Below are positions 56,901-64,000 of a stretch of DNA of 64,000 nt, piece after piece. The notes under the pieces were generated by a model. The model saw only the letters and a list, made by a program, of their open reading frames with translations. It had not been told where the DNA came from and did not search any database. The position numbers and the translations under genes were made by a program. The stretch's first letter is position 1. Each line of letters opens with the position of its first letter. The stretch covers positions 1,201,501 through 1,265,500 of the forward strand of contig SMMW01000125.1 of the NCBI GenBank assembly GCA_004794655.1, given 5' to 3'. The DNA comes from Marisa cornuarietis (taxonomy: Eukaryota > Mollusca > Gastropoda > Architaenioglossa > Ampullariidae).

Positions 56901-57755
56901 ACCTCTTCAGTTCTCGAGATACATGCCTCTTGCGATGGATAGGAAATTATCACATATTTAATTTAGAGTAATTTTTATGTATTGAAGCATGAAAGTCATA
57001 AAACAAATTTATTTACAATTTTAATGTATACTGCTTCCCTTAAATTATGTGTGTGTGTGTGTGCATGCGTGCAGGGTCATTTTTATATATGGAAAGATAT
57101 TTTGATCACTTATATGACCAGCCTCAAGCTCAGTAGAACTCATAAGAACTACAGCTCTGCTCTTTCTTCTGATATCCTCATTTTCATGTGGTGAAGATGC
57201 CTTACTAACATTCAAAACTGCTAACATTTTCATTTTTTCATCATAATATCTCCCTACTAAAATTGTATTTATGTTTTCACTTGAAATATCCAATATTTTG
57301 TTCAGAAACAGATCCATTTAGAAGCAAAAAACAAAATTTCATATTATCTCTTGTCTACAGGCCTTCTTGATCAACACATCTATTTTATGACCACCTTTAC
57401 TAACTTGACCTTAAGACTTGAGCCTGGCCTGGTGGTGTTTGACCTGGTCCTGACCAACACAGGTGATGCCTACAATGTTACCACCGGGGTCTTCACGGCG
57501 CCTCGTCATGGGGTCTACATCTTTTCTGCTCAGTCTTTCTCACAAAGCTCTACTGATGCAAACTGGGATTTCTATGTCAATGACCATCTGGTGCTACGTT
57601 CCAGGCTTGTCACAACGACTGACACCAGTCACAACTACGTGGTCCCTGTGACTTTACAGGCTGGCGATCACATCTACATCAAAAGCCGTAAAAGCTTTGG
57701 CATTTACGGAATCAATCACAGCTTTTTCAGCGGATGGCTGATCAAAGCCTTTTAG
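44685..57755 (+). CDS. Secreted C1q-domain protein with microexon-encoded stalk, about 437 aa
   Basis: Exon 1 (44685-44769) gives a signal peptide (MAIVHLVLLMTCASFS) and an NIS sequon. Then come 17 microexons (45563-53689), helical exons 54120-54197, 54483-54569, 55742-55813, 56379-56450 and 56654-56725, and the C1q exon 57361-57755. Every internal exon is a multiple of 3 and every junction is phase 1, so the whole reads through (437 aa if the one microexon with a broken acceptor is skipped). The three 72-bp exons are similar to one another (LTSRLDTLQAAVD, LTSRINTFQADVD) and suggest a coiled coil for trimerisation. C1q-domain proteins of molluscs are often pattern-recognition lectins; that role is inferred here. 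The gene is convergent with the C1q gene at 61087-64000. Confidence 0.8.
45563..45589 (+). CDS. Leading A microexon (27 bp)
   Basis: Encodes DEVDIKNKT in phase 1; acceptor aacag, donor gtaaga. It is the only A exon outside the four-exon blocks. Confidence 0.8.
46069..47647 (+). CDS. Microexon block 1 (B 46069-46098, A 46507-46533, C 47352-47381, A' 47621-47647)
   Basis: The block encodes DAASTEIIET, DEADIKNET, DSGGTEIIQP and GEAERENET. All four have acceptor AG and donor GT and are phase 1-1. Both A-type exons keep a sequon (NET). A LINE tail (46594-46945) has been inserted in the intron between A and C. Confidence 0.8.
46594..46945 (+). mobile_element. 5'-truncated RTE-like LINE tail with 12-bp TSD
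   Basis: The insert encodes ITTQAQRRRWRWIGHVLR, then RIALRWTPDGRRKRGRPKET and HQWRALVEALCA, the very C-terminus of an RTE-like RT, and ends in an attgattgattg tail. The flanks tatctaatagat (46582-46593 and 46946-46957) are perfect duplications. Sister units of the microexon array carry the undisturbed target. Confidence 0.85.
48105..49205 (+). CDS. Microexon block 2 (B 48105-48134, A 48549-48575, C 48987-49016, A' 49179-49205)
   Basis: The block encodes DAASTEVIET, DEADIKNKT, DSGGIEIIQP and GEADIKHKT. It is the shortest and has no transposon, so it shows the empty sites: the mariner target TA at 48394-48395 and the LINE-tail target tatctaatagat near 48625. Confidence 0.8.
49557..51299 (+). 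CDS. Microexon block 3 (B 49557-49586, A 50578-50604, C 51048-51077 broken, A' 51273-51299)
   Basis: B and A match block 2. The C exon at 51048 has lost its acceptor: aacag has become aacat, and its last codons also changed (QP to QH). Skipping it keeps the frame because its length is 30. A' encodes GEGDIKHKT. A mariner copy sits between B and A. Confidence 0.8.
49833..50401 (+). mobile_element. mariner copy 1, internally deleted
   Basis: TA dinucleotides flank the element (49831-49832 and 50402-50403). The terminal inverted repeats share tggcagaaaagtaatgagac. The interior keeps the second half of the transposase (49987-50268): HDNAPCHTA, then PPYSPDLSPCDFLLFPKLKD. The spacing between these two Asp residues is D34D, the mariner signature. 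The N-terminal helix-turn-helix and the first Asp are missing, so it is not autonomous. Confidence 0.9.
51630..53689 (+). CDS. Microexon block 4 (B 51630-51659, A 52927-52953, C 53380-53409, A' 53663-53689)
   Basis: All four exons have intact splice signals; the C donor is gtagga. It encodes the same peptides as block 2 with small changes. A mariner copy containing a piggyBac-type MITE lies between B and A, at the same place as in block 3. Confidence 0.8.
51918..52728 (+). mobile_element. mariner copy 2, paralogous to copy 1, carrying a nested MITE
   Basis: It has the same ends, the same internal deletion and the same place in its block as copy 1, so it was copied by the tandem duplication. 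The transposase remnant has an extra frameshift at the PPY region (cccccata). It is longer because of the 241-bp insert at 52447-52687. Confidence 0.9.
52447..52687. mobile_element. piggyBac-type MITE with TTAA target duplication
   Basis: The insert is flanked by ttaa at 52443-52446 and 52688-52691. Its ends are short inverted repeats (ccctcttggtt and, inverted, ctctcttggtt). Copy 1 of the mariner has a single ttaa at the same point. TTAA targets and ends beginning CCC or CYC fit the piggyBac superfamily. It has no coding capacity. Confidence 0.8.
54120..54197 (+). CDS. C1q gene exon after the stalk
   Basis: Encodes DAVCSCSNVLQSDP and DEEAVILKLKL. Two Cys (CSC) could form interchain bonds below the coiled coil. 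Acceptor tccag, donor gttaga (weak). Confidence 0.65.
   Translation, partial: TQFVAVPTFYSQTHLMKRLSFLNLS
54483..54569 (+). CDS. C1q gene helical exon
   Basis: Starts after cgtag and encodes a basic amphipathic helix (KEHTKLKSALRVLRRVV). The 87-bp length and phases fit; the acceptor is not strong, so the 5' edge is the least certain in the model. Confidence 0.55.
54598..55741. other. Intron with a threefold repeat near its end
   Basis: No exon found. Between about 55262 and 55445 a unit of about 60-80 bp (taggtantatg..ttacctattgat) occurs three times. TA repeats lie at about 55088 and 55332. Confidence 0.5.
55742..56725 (+). CDS. C1q gene: three 72-bp coiled-coil exons
   Basis: Exons 55742-55813, 56379-56450 and 56654-56725 are each 24 codons, phase 1-1. 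The first two clearly share ancestry (DSIKALTSRLDTLQAAVDGV against DSLSPLTSRINTFQADVDDL). The third reads GEVVDLKLTVSKLVQNVDTM and ends NTTIG, a motif also found before the C1q exon of the neighbouring paralogues. Confidence 0.75.
57361..57755 (+). CDS. C1q gene last exon: C1q domain
   Basis: After ctacag it encodes LRLEPGLVVFDLVLTNTGDA, the YNVTTGVFTAPRHGVYIFSA strand typical of C1q, NWDFYVNDHLVLRS, LQAGDHIYIKSR and the closing HSFFSGWLIKAF. Length (about 130 residues) and the G-x-F-x-A-P, G-x-Y-x-F and F-S-G-W-L motifs match the C1q family. Collagen repeats, present in vertebrate C1q, are absent; the helical exons take their place. Confidence 0.9.
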
Positions 57756-57879
57756 ACATGACCTAATTTTCTGATACAAGTCTTTGAAAACTATATAAGT
57801 TGTGCAAAATGTCTGAGCCTGAAAGGATGCACTAAAGACACAGGAAGTAATGGTTTTATCACCTAGACCAGGAAGTTAT

Positions 57880-58115
57880 GGCACAATTAAAACACAGTCC
57901 AACTATTAACTCGTTTAACTGTCTCACTTACTGTTGCACTAACTCACAATGTCTGATTGACTTTCACTTACTGTCACAGTATTTACCACTCATTGTCAGA
58001 CTGACTCACATTTGCTATCAGACTAACTTACAATACCACACTAACTTGCACTTATTGTCATACTAACTGAAACTTGCTGTAGCAGTAACTCACCATTCCT
58101 CACTAACACACTTTT
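57880..58115 (+). repeat. Degenerate short repeat in the 3' UTR region
   Basis: About nine loose copies of a 20-28 bp phrase like actaactcacacttactgtc follow the stop codon. Confidence 0.6.
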
Positions 58116-58149
58116 TATCACAATAGCTCAGTACTTACAGTATGCATTC

Positions 58150-58155
58150 AATAAA
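58150..58155 (+). terminator. Polyadenylation signal AATAAA for the large C1q gene
   Basis: First AATAAA after the stop, about 395 bp downstream. Its use is inferred. Confidence 0.5.
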
Positions 58156-58159
58156 AGAT

Positions 58160-58950
58160 CATGCCTCACTCAATAAGAAGGATTAAACTCTGATACAGAT
58201 ACAGAATTTGAGGCTTTGATGAAAAAGTATTCTTTGAGGCTCAGAAATGGCGACAGTTTGTAACAGTGATAAAATACAGAGAAAAATGTGCACATGGAGT
58301 TAAATCCTAATTAAAATCGAATGTTCGATGATGACAAAACTGCCTTGGCTGAAATTTTGCAAAACGAATGAAGGGAGAATGTTCAGCAGTGCAGCAGTGC
58401 AATGCTATCTTAGAATGCCTTTATGTCTACAAGTCTCTTATGCCAACACAAAAGCATGGCTCCGCTCACACGAGAATATTTGCACACACTCACACATGCA
58501 TTCATAGACAGGGTGCGTTTTTCAGAGAGATGCAGGGAAGAGAACTGGCAAAGTAGGCAAAACAAGTAGCTTCACAGAAATGAAAGCAGAGCTCAGCAGA
58601 CTTGTATTAAATGCAAGCACAAGCAAGAAGTGAGTGCAGAGATTGACTGATTGACTAACTGATTGACTAGGAAGAAAGGGAGGTAAGAGTGTATAATTAT
58701 CATGCATAGATAATCAGGTATTGCAATCAATCTTTACCAACATGATTGTTTCTGATTTTGAATTCATAAAGTAGACATAATGACAGGTTTCATTTTACAA
58801 TATTTTCATGTGCTGAAGCTAACAGTGTATAAAGTTTCGCAAAAGGTTCATATTTTCTTTCAATATATCTAACTATTAGCTTCACAGCATAATACACAAT
58901 GCAGTTCATCTTCTTCAACTGCTTTATATACAGGACACATGAAGTCCTCT
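58160..58950. other. Unassigned intergenic sequence
   Basis: No exon or known repeat seen between the two C1q genes in this part. Confidence 0.35.
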
Positions 58951-59358
58951 ATAGAATATTTCTTGAAACAAAATAACTCACTGCAATGTTTGTAATAAAC
59001 TCTCTTCCTTTCCATATCCGCCACCTTCCTACAACTGAATCTTTCAGATCTGCACTGAAAACGCACCTCTTCCTTGAGCATTACTCCTAACACAGTCCAC
59101 ACAATGCTCGTCCTTCTTAACCCCGCCCCCTTCCCTCTTGCTACTTTACCCATCTTTCTCGCAGAATCACTATATTTCTCTGTTCCTGTTACTTGATGCC
59201 TTTTGTTTTCTGTTTTGTCAGTACTGTCGTTTTCTTTCGTCCCCTTTGTTCTGTATCTACTTAGTCCATGTCTCTTCCTCGTTTTAAGCGCTAAGAGCAT
59301 GCTCTCTATGAGTGTGAATATGCGCTATAAAAATCTTCACTATTATTATTATTATTAA
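58951..59358 (+). mobile_element. CR1-like LINE 3' end
   Basis: The plus strand encodes LPTTESFRSALKTHLFLEHY before a stop, the usual last residues of CR1/L2-type ORF2 ('SFKxxLKTHLF'). It ends in gaatatgcgctataaaaatc followed by an att repeat (59341-59357), the usual tail of such elements. It is strongly 5'-truncated. Confidence 0.7.
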
Positions 59359-59873
59359 TACCCATTCTAAATTTAGCCATGATACTCTGCTACTGAAACT
59401 CGAAAGTTCGCTGTTAGATATCTTTGAACACTAAGGAAAATGTCATGTGGAGAAAAACAAGCAGAATTTGTCACTACCATTAATATGACTATTCCAATCC
59501 TGTCATCTGCACACAATCATTTGAATTGCAGACAAAGAAAGAAAAAAATGACAAGGTTACATTTTATTTCCTCACTGTAATTTATTTTTTTCTTTTGAGC
59601 ACCAGTCATAGAGGAGAGGTGTGCACTGTTTAAACGTGTTCTTTCACTCAAAGATCATAAGTCTAGTCCATAGAAAATATAGTGAGGAAGTACACGGTGC
59701 AGAAAGCAAAATAAATAAAAAAAAAATGTGGGGTCTGCAGAGAAGAAGCAAAATTTTCAGTGAAGTGGAGCATAATTAATCTAAGATATGCAGATAGGAT
59801 GGGCAAGACAGACTAGATTACAGAGACCGTTAGTAGGCAAACTGAAACACAGGCATATAAAGAACAATCCAGA
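59359..59873. other. Unassigned sequence
   Basis: No feature recognised. Confidence 0.3.
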
Positions 59874-59886
59874 ACATTGGTAACAA

Positions 59887-60835
59887 TTAACCCTAAAGTC
59901 ACCACCCTAAACATCTCTATTTCACCAGCAGAGAGAAAAATAGCTATAAAACCAGCAATAAAAATAAGGTGGCAAGAAAAATACAAAAATGAAGGTATAG
60001 GTACTAGAAGACTGATAGACGACCAGCCTAGTCTCACCTTGATGTACCTAAAGTCAATCAGGTCGGACCAAACTAAAATAACCAGAATGAGGCTTAGTGG
60101 AGAATATTATAAAATGTATAAAGACCCACCTTCATGTGCCTGTGGGGACAGACTTAGCACCCCGCATGTACTGTTGGAATGCAATGAAAATAAACCAAAG
60201 AGAGAAGAACTAAAACATTTCCTAGATAAGTATAGACTGGGGCTAAACCTCAGAAACTGCCTCAACCCACCTAAAGAACTATGGAACAGTATACTGTCAC
60301 TAGTAGTAGTAATAGCAACAAGCCACCCAAACTCTAGTCTAATATAAAATAAGAATAGGGGTAAACAGGATAACATAGCCATCCACACTGAAAAAATAAA
60401 ATAAAATAATAATTAAAAAAATTGAGGAAGAGCAATACATGGAACCCAACAAAGAAACACAATACACCACCACGGTACATGTGGCAGGACCCCTAAACAC
60501 TGGCAACAAACGGCAGCAGCACCAGCAGCAGCAGGAGGAAAGAGGGCAGCAGCACTGTAACGACCCATGCAAACTTGGCAGATCAACAATGGATAAAGAG
60601 GGCACAAATACAGTACACCACCCATGCAGAATTGGAAAACCTTAACACCATGAAAAATAGAGGGCACGTACAAAAGTGAAACCACGCATCAGGCACCACA
60701 AAACAGCAACCCTTTCCCCACATCTCCCCATACCCTCACCCACATCCCCAACACCCACACTCCCCAAAGACCCCATCCCCCACAGTGCGAAATCACCGAG
60801 AGGTGGAAGCACTTTCCCTTTCAAAGTCAACAACA
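59887..60835 (+). mobile_element. 5'-truncated LINE with SINE-like 3' tail and 13-bp TSD
   Basis: The open frame to 60347 encodes a LINE ORF2 C-terminal part ending in CACGDRLSTPHVLLEC, a Cys/His motif of the kind found after RNase H or RT in I-like and related LINEs. About 400 bp follow, then gtgcgaaatcaccgagaggt, ggaagcactttccctttc and a caacaacaac tail. Perfect 13-bp repeats acattggtaacaa lie at 59874-59886 and 60836-60848. So the whole 949 bp inserted as one unit, and the tail shared with the SINE at 9879 belongs to this LINE. Confidence 0.8.
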
Positions 60836-60848
60836 ACATTGGTAACAA

Positions 60849-61086
60849 CCCTACAAAGACACAGGTTAAAGGAAGAAATCATAGGGGACAAAAATCCACA
60901 GCCTAAATAAAAAAACAAACTGCAGTCTTCTCGTGCTAGTGAGGTGAAGGGCATGAACTTGGGTATCACCAGTGGTGACAGTGACAGGGACAGACGTTTT
61001 TATTTTTTGAAAATCAAGATAAAGTAGGTGCTTGTTTTCCTGATCAATGGAGAGCTTTTGTTAGTTATATTGTTTAGTGTATCTCT
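60849..61086. other. 3' flank of the minus-strand C1q gene
   Basis: Contains a minus-strand AATAAA-like signal (plus-strand tttttatttt at about 60998-61007) about 80 bp beyond the stop codon. Confidence 0.45.
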
Positions 61087-61502
61087 CTACCCCTCGTAAG
61101 ACTTCACAAGCCACCCAGAGAAGAAGCTCGCGCGATAGCCCCAAGTTTTAGTTGGCAGTCTGCTGGAGATTAAGACCTTGTCTTGAACATTAAGAGATGT
61201 GACATACACCGACACCAGACTTTGGTCAGACGACGTCTGGCTCCTCGATCGCATCGCCTTGTAGCTTTTACCAGATCTCTCGTAAATATACAAATCCCAG
61301 CTGAGGTCTTGTACCCCATCAGAGAAACTCTGAACCGTGAAGACGTAGAGGCCGTGGACAGGCGCCGTGAAGTAGCCTGTGTCAGGGTTGTATCCCTTGC
61401 CCACGTTTTCCATGACATAGTCGAAGACCACAGTCCCGGCAGGAACCATAACTCTATCTTTAGATAAAGTAGCACGAAACATGACTACTTTCTCAAGACG
61501 AC
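61087..61502 (-). CDS. Second C1q gene last exon: C1q domain
   Basis: Acceptor tttcag at 61503-61508 on the minus strand. About 138 residues with the C1q motifs G-Y-F-T-A-P, G-L-Y-V-F and F-F-S-G-W-L. Confidence 0.9.
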
Positions 61503-62889
61503 CTGAAATAAAGAACACTGTTTTTAATACCAGTATTTTATACGAAAACAACTTTTTCTCATGCATTTAACAAAGCCAACTTGTCTTTAGCGTTTTTCAC
61601 CAAAAGATTTAGAGTTGGTATTTAATTGTTTCGTAGTTGCCCTCATAGAAAAATTTTGTTCTAAACTGTTTTCAGGGATCTGGTACGGTCATGGCTAGCT
61701 ATTTCATATCCTATCTCTCATGCATATACCGCACACCAAGGCCGACCACATACACAACCCCCCCCCCCACACACACACACTCTCACTCACACATTAACCC
61801 ACACATACATCTAGTCTCACTTTACAGTAACCACCCACACACTAAATATAAACATGAACTTCACCCTTTATATGTAGCAATTACCAACACTACTGAAAAA
61901 CATGCACTTCTAGACTTTAAATATACCACCTACACACATACACTAAACACACACACACTAAACACAAGCATGAACACACAATACGTACCATCTGCACACA
62001 AATCACGAACATGTTTCGATGTACTCACATTTACAGATCATGGTACATAAATAAGTGCCTACAAATATACAAATATACAGTCGTTATTTGTCCGTACATA
62101 CAACCAGCGAGTGTTCCAACAACAGAAATGTTACTGTTCTTACCTATCCTCGACTGCAGCTCCCGTATCTCTCCCTGGTTAGCGTCAAGTGTCGATTGCA
62201 AAGCTGTAAAATTCTCCTCCGCTACCCTCGCATCTAAGAGATCATAAACTTTAATTTTTTTTGTCATATATCATCACAAAGAAATTCTCTTTCAAATACA
62301 CAAAAACAAAAGCACAGGGAAAACACAAACAGACACACTCACACCCACTAACTAAATATAAAAACATATTATTATGATCAGATGGCAAATTGATTTTGTC
62401 AAAGTCACATACAAATCATTTTGAATTAGTGCCATAATGGAAACATCTCTTTCATATTGTGAATTTGAATTAACAAGACTTCTCATAATTGAGTATTTGA
62501 CAATTCTGTACACCAAGGCCAAGATTCAACAAGGTTGAACATATACAAACAAGTAAACGCACCTACACGTGTCGCCTACACACACTGAGCACAAAAAGGT
62601 ATGGAAGTGAGTTCATATTATACAATGGTGGTATATAAATGTATGAATACAATATACGCATGTCCACAATCCTTGATGTCATGTAGCAACAAAACTTGAA
62701 CTTTTATTTAACCGATCTTGGACTGCATGGCGTCGATACTTCCCTGGAGAGTGTCAACCGTCGATTTTAAAACCGTAAAATTCTCCTTTGTTACTGCCAC
62801 ACCTTAAATATCAAGCTCATTATTCTTTATTCTGTATTAGAATGCATTATCAAATAATTCCATTTCAGACAATTATAATTGCAAGCACA

Positions 62890-62937
<48 letters not shown>

Positions 62938-64000
62938 AACATGATGGGACATGTACACACAGGTCTAACTCATACAAACAAGTAAATGCACATGTACTCT
63001 AAAGCTTTACATGTACTGCTTACACATTCGAAACATAAACAGGTATTGATGCATGTTTACATTACTCATGGGGGTATATAAATAGGTGCATACTTATATT
63101 TATGTATACAGTTATTTGACCATACTTTCAACCCATAAATCCTCCCAAACAGAAACATTTTTTTTCTTTTTTTGATACCAATCTTGGACGCATGGCATTT
63201 GTCTTTCCTTGATTAGCTTCAGTCGTGGATGTTAAAGATTAAAATTCTCAATCATTACATTCGCACCTAAAAGCTTAAGGTCAATATTTTTTCTGTTTTA
63301 GAATAGGTTAACAAACAAATTTTTTTTCACATACATAAAAACAAAAAAATAGAGATGCGCACGCACGTACATATACACTCAAGTACACCAACTAATGAAA
63401 ATCTGAATTTCAGATTTCCAGTCAGGTGATTTGGTCAGACACTTACTGATCATCTAGCTTTAGTTTCACTAAAGACAGGTAATAGAACCATTTTTCGTTA
63501 AATGTGCGTTTGAATCAATGACTGCTCATGGGTGAGTATTTCATGACTCTACTTTCTTGCAAACACTTGACAGTTTATGCGTACCTCATTCACACACTAA
63601 AAACATACATGCATCCATAGTCAAACACACTTGTGTCTATACATGCACCCAGCAAGCCTCCCAGCAAACCTGTCTCACACTTCTTACCAATCAGTTCTTC
63701 CAAGACTTTAATCTTCCCTTCTTGAGTGCGTAAAGCAGCTTCTAATGTCCACAGGGTTGCATTCCATTCTTGAGATTCTGGAAGGTCCAGATCACATATT
63801 ACAAGTCTCTACTGTCTCTCAAAACACACAGTCACACGAACAGTACCACACAAATTACAGAAATGTACAAACACAAACACTTACTCAAATACACACACGC
63901 ACACAAAAACTTGTTCTCTCTCTTTCCTACCAATCGTTGTATTCATGGATTTGAAGTTCGTCGACTGCTGATTGGGTTCATCGAGGTGAAGGCGAAGGAC
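61087..64000 (-). CDS. Second C1q-domain gene (minus strand), 5' end beyond the window
   Basis: Exons in coding order are 64000(+)-63931, 63768-63688, 62802-62713, 62233-62144 and 61502-61087. All junctions are phase 1. The two 90-bp exons are homologous and helical (KENFTVLKSTVDTLQGSI and EENFTALQSTLDANQGEI), each with an NFT sequon. The first visible exon ends SMNTTIG, as in the other two C1q-type genes. The last exon is a full C1q domain: VVFDYVMENVGKGYNPDTG, YFTAPVHGLYVFTVQSF and FFSGWLVKSYEG. The gene is convergent with 44685-57755 and is closer in its C1q start (RLEKVV) to the truncated gene at 42402. The signal peptide exon is outside the window. Confidence 0.8.
62887..62940 (+). repeat. 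(CA)n microsatellite
   Basis: A CA tract in an intron of the second C1q gene. Confidence 0.85.
63179..63266 (-). pseudogene. Decayed 90-bp helical exon (now 88 bp)
   Basis: It resembles the exons at 62713-62802 and 62144-62233, with acceptor tttag and donor gtatca still present. It has lost 2 bp and reads into TAA after GAG AAT TTT AAT CTT. Including it would break the protein, so it is probably skipped. Confidence 0.7.

Noticed and set aside
1..64000. tRNA, rRNA, CRISPR array, bacterial operon or replication origin
   Set aside because: None was seen. The direct repeats are minisatellites, microsatellites or exon duplications, and the only tRNA-like sequence is the SINE head.

Overview
The window is animal nuclear DNA, most likely from a lophotrochozoan and plausibly a gastropod mollusc. 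Genes are split into small phased exons in long GT/CA-rich introns. C1q-domain genes are clustered, many non-LTR retrotransposon relics are present (one carries a 2A peptide), and Harbinger, mariner, piggyBac-type and MITE pieces occur. There are no bacterial operons, rRNA, tRNA or CRISPR arrays. All gene models below come from reading splice signals and codon phase by eye.

1-11.6 kb is a transposon graveyard. A PIF/Harbinger transposase relic (minus strand) is split by a nearly full-length 5.4 kb LINE (2434-7830) with a perfect 14-bp target duplication. Its ORF1 carries a 2A ribosome-skipping motif. An RTE-like LINE tail, a transposase-like fragment and a tRNA-type SINE follow.

11.6-40.9 kb holds a local family of one unusual gene. 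The intact copy (28559-38491, 8 exons, about 817 aa) joins a KH-like region, a NERD-like PD-(D/E)XK nuclease domain and an SF1-helicase-like P-loop NTPase. A 5'-truncated copy with a 10-bp frameshifting deletion lies at 11622-17093. Two further exon relics lie at 39.3-39.7 and 40.8-40.9 kb. Between the two main copies are a twin-primed LINE, a 4.3 kb minisatellite of 42-bp units and an RTE-like LINE fragment.

41-64 kb is a C1q-domain cluster: a truncated two-exon gene (42402-43149), a large plus-strand gene (44685-57755) and a convergent minus-strand gene (61087 to beyond the window end). The large gene encodes a signal peptide, an acidic stalk with several N-glycosylation sequons built from 17 microexons of 27 or 30 bp, helical exons, and a C-terminal C1q domain. 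The microexons form one leading exon plus four tandem repeats of the same four-exon block. All are phase 1-1, so any can be skipped without a frameshift. Transposons inside this array (LINE tail, mariner, a piggyBac-type MITE inside one mariner) have empty counterparts in sister repeat units, which orders the events.

The secreted C1q-type proteins and the nuclease-helicase family both resemble families with immune roles, but no function is shown by sequence alone.
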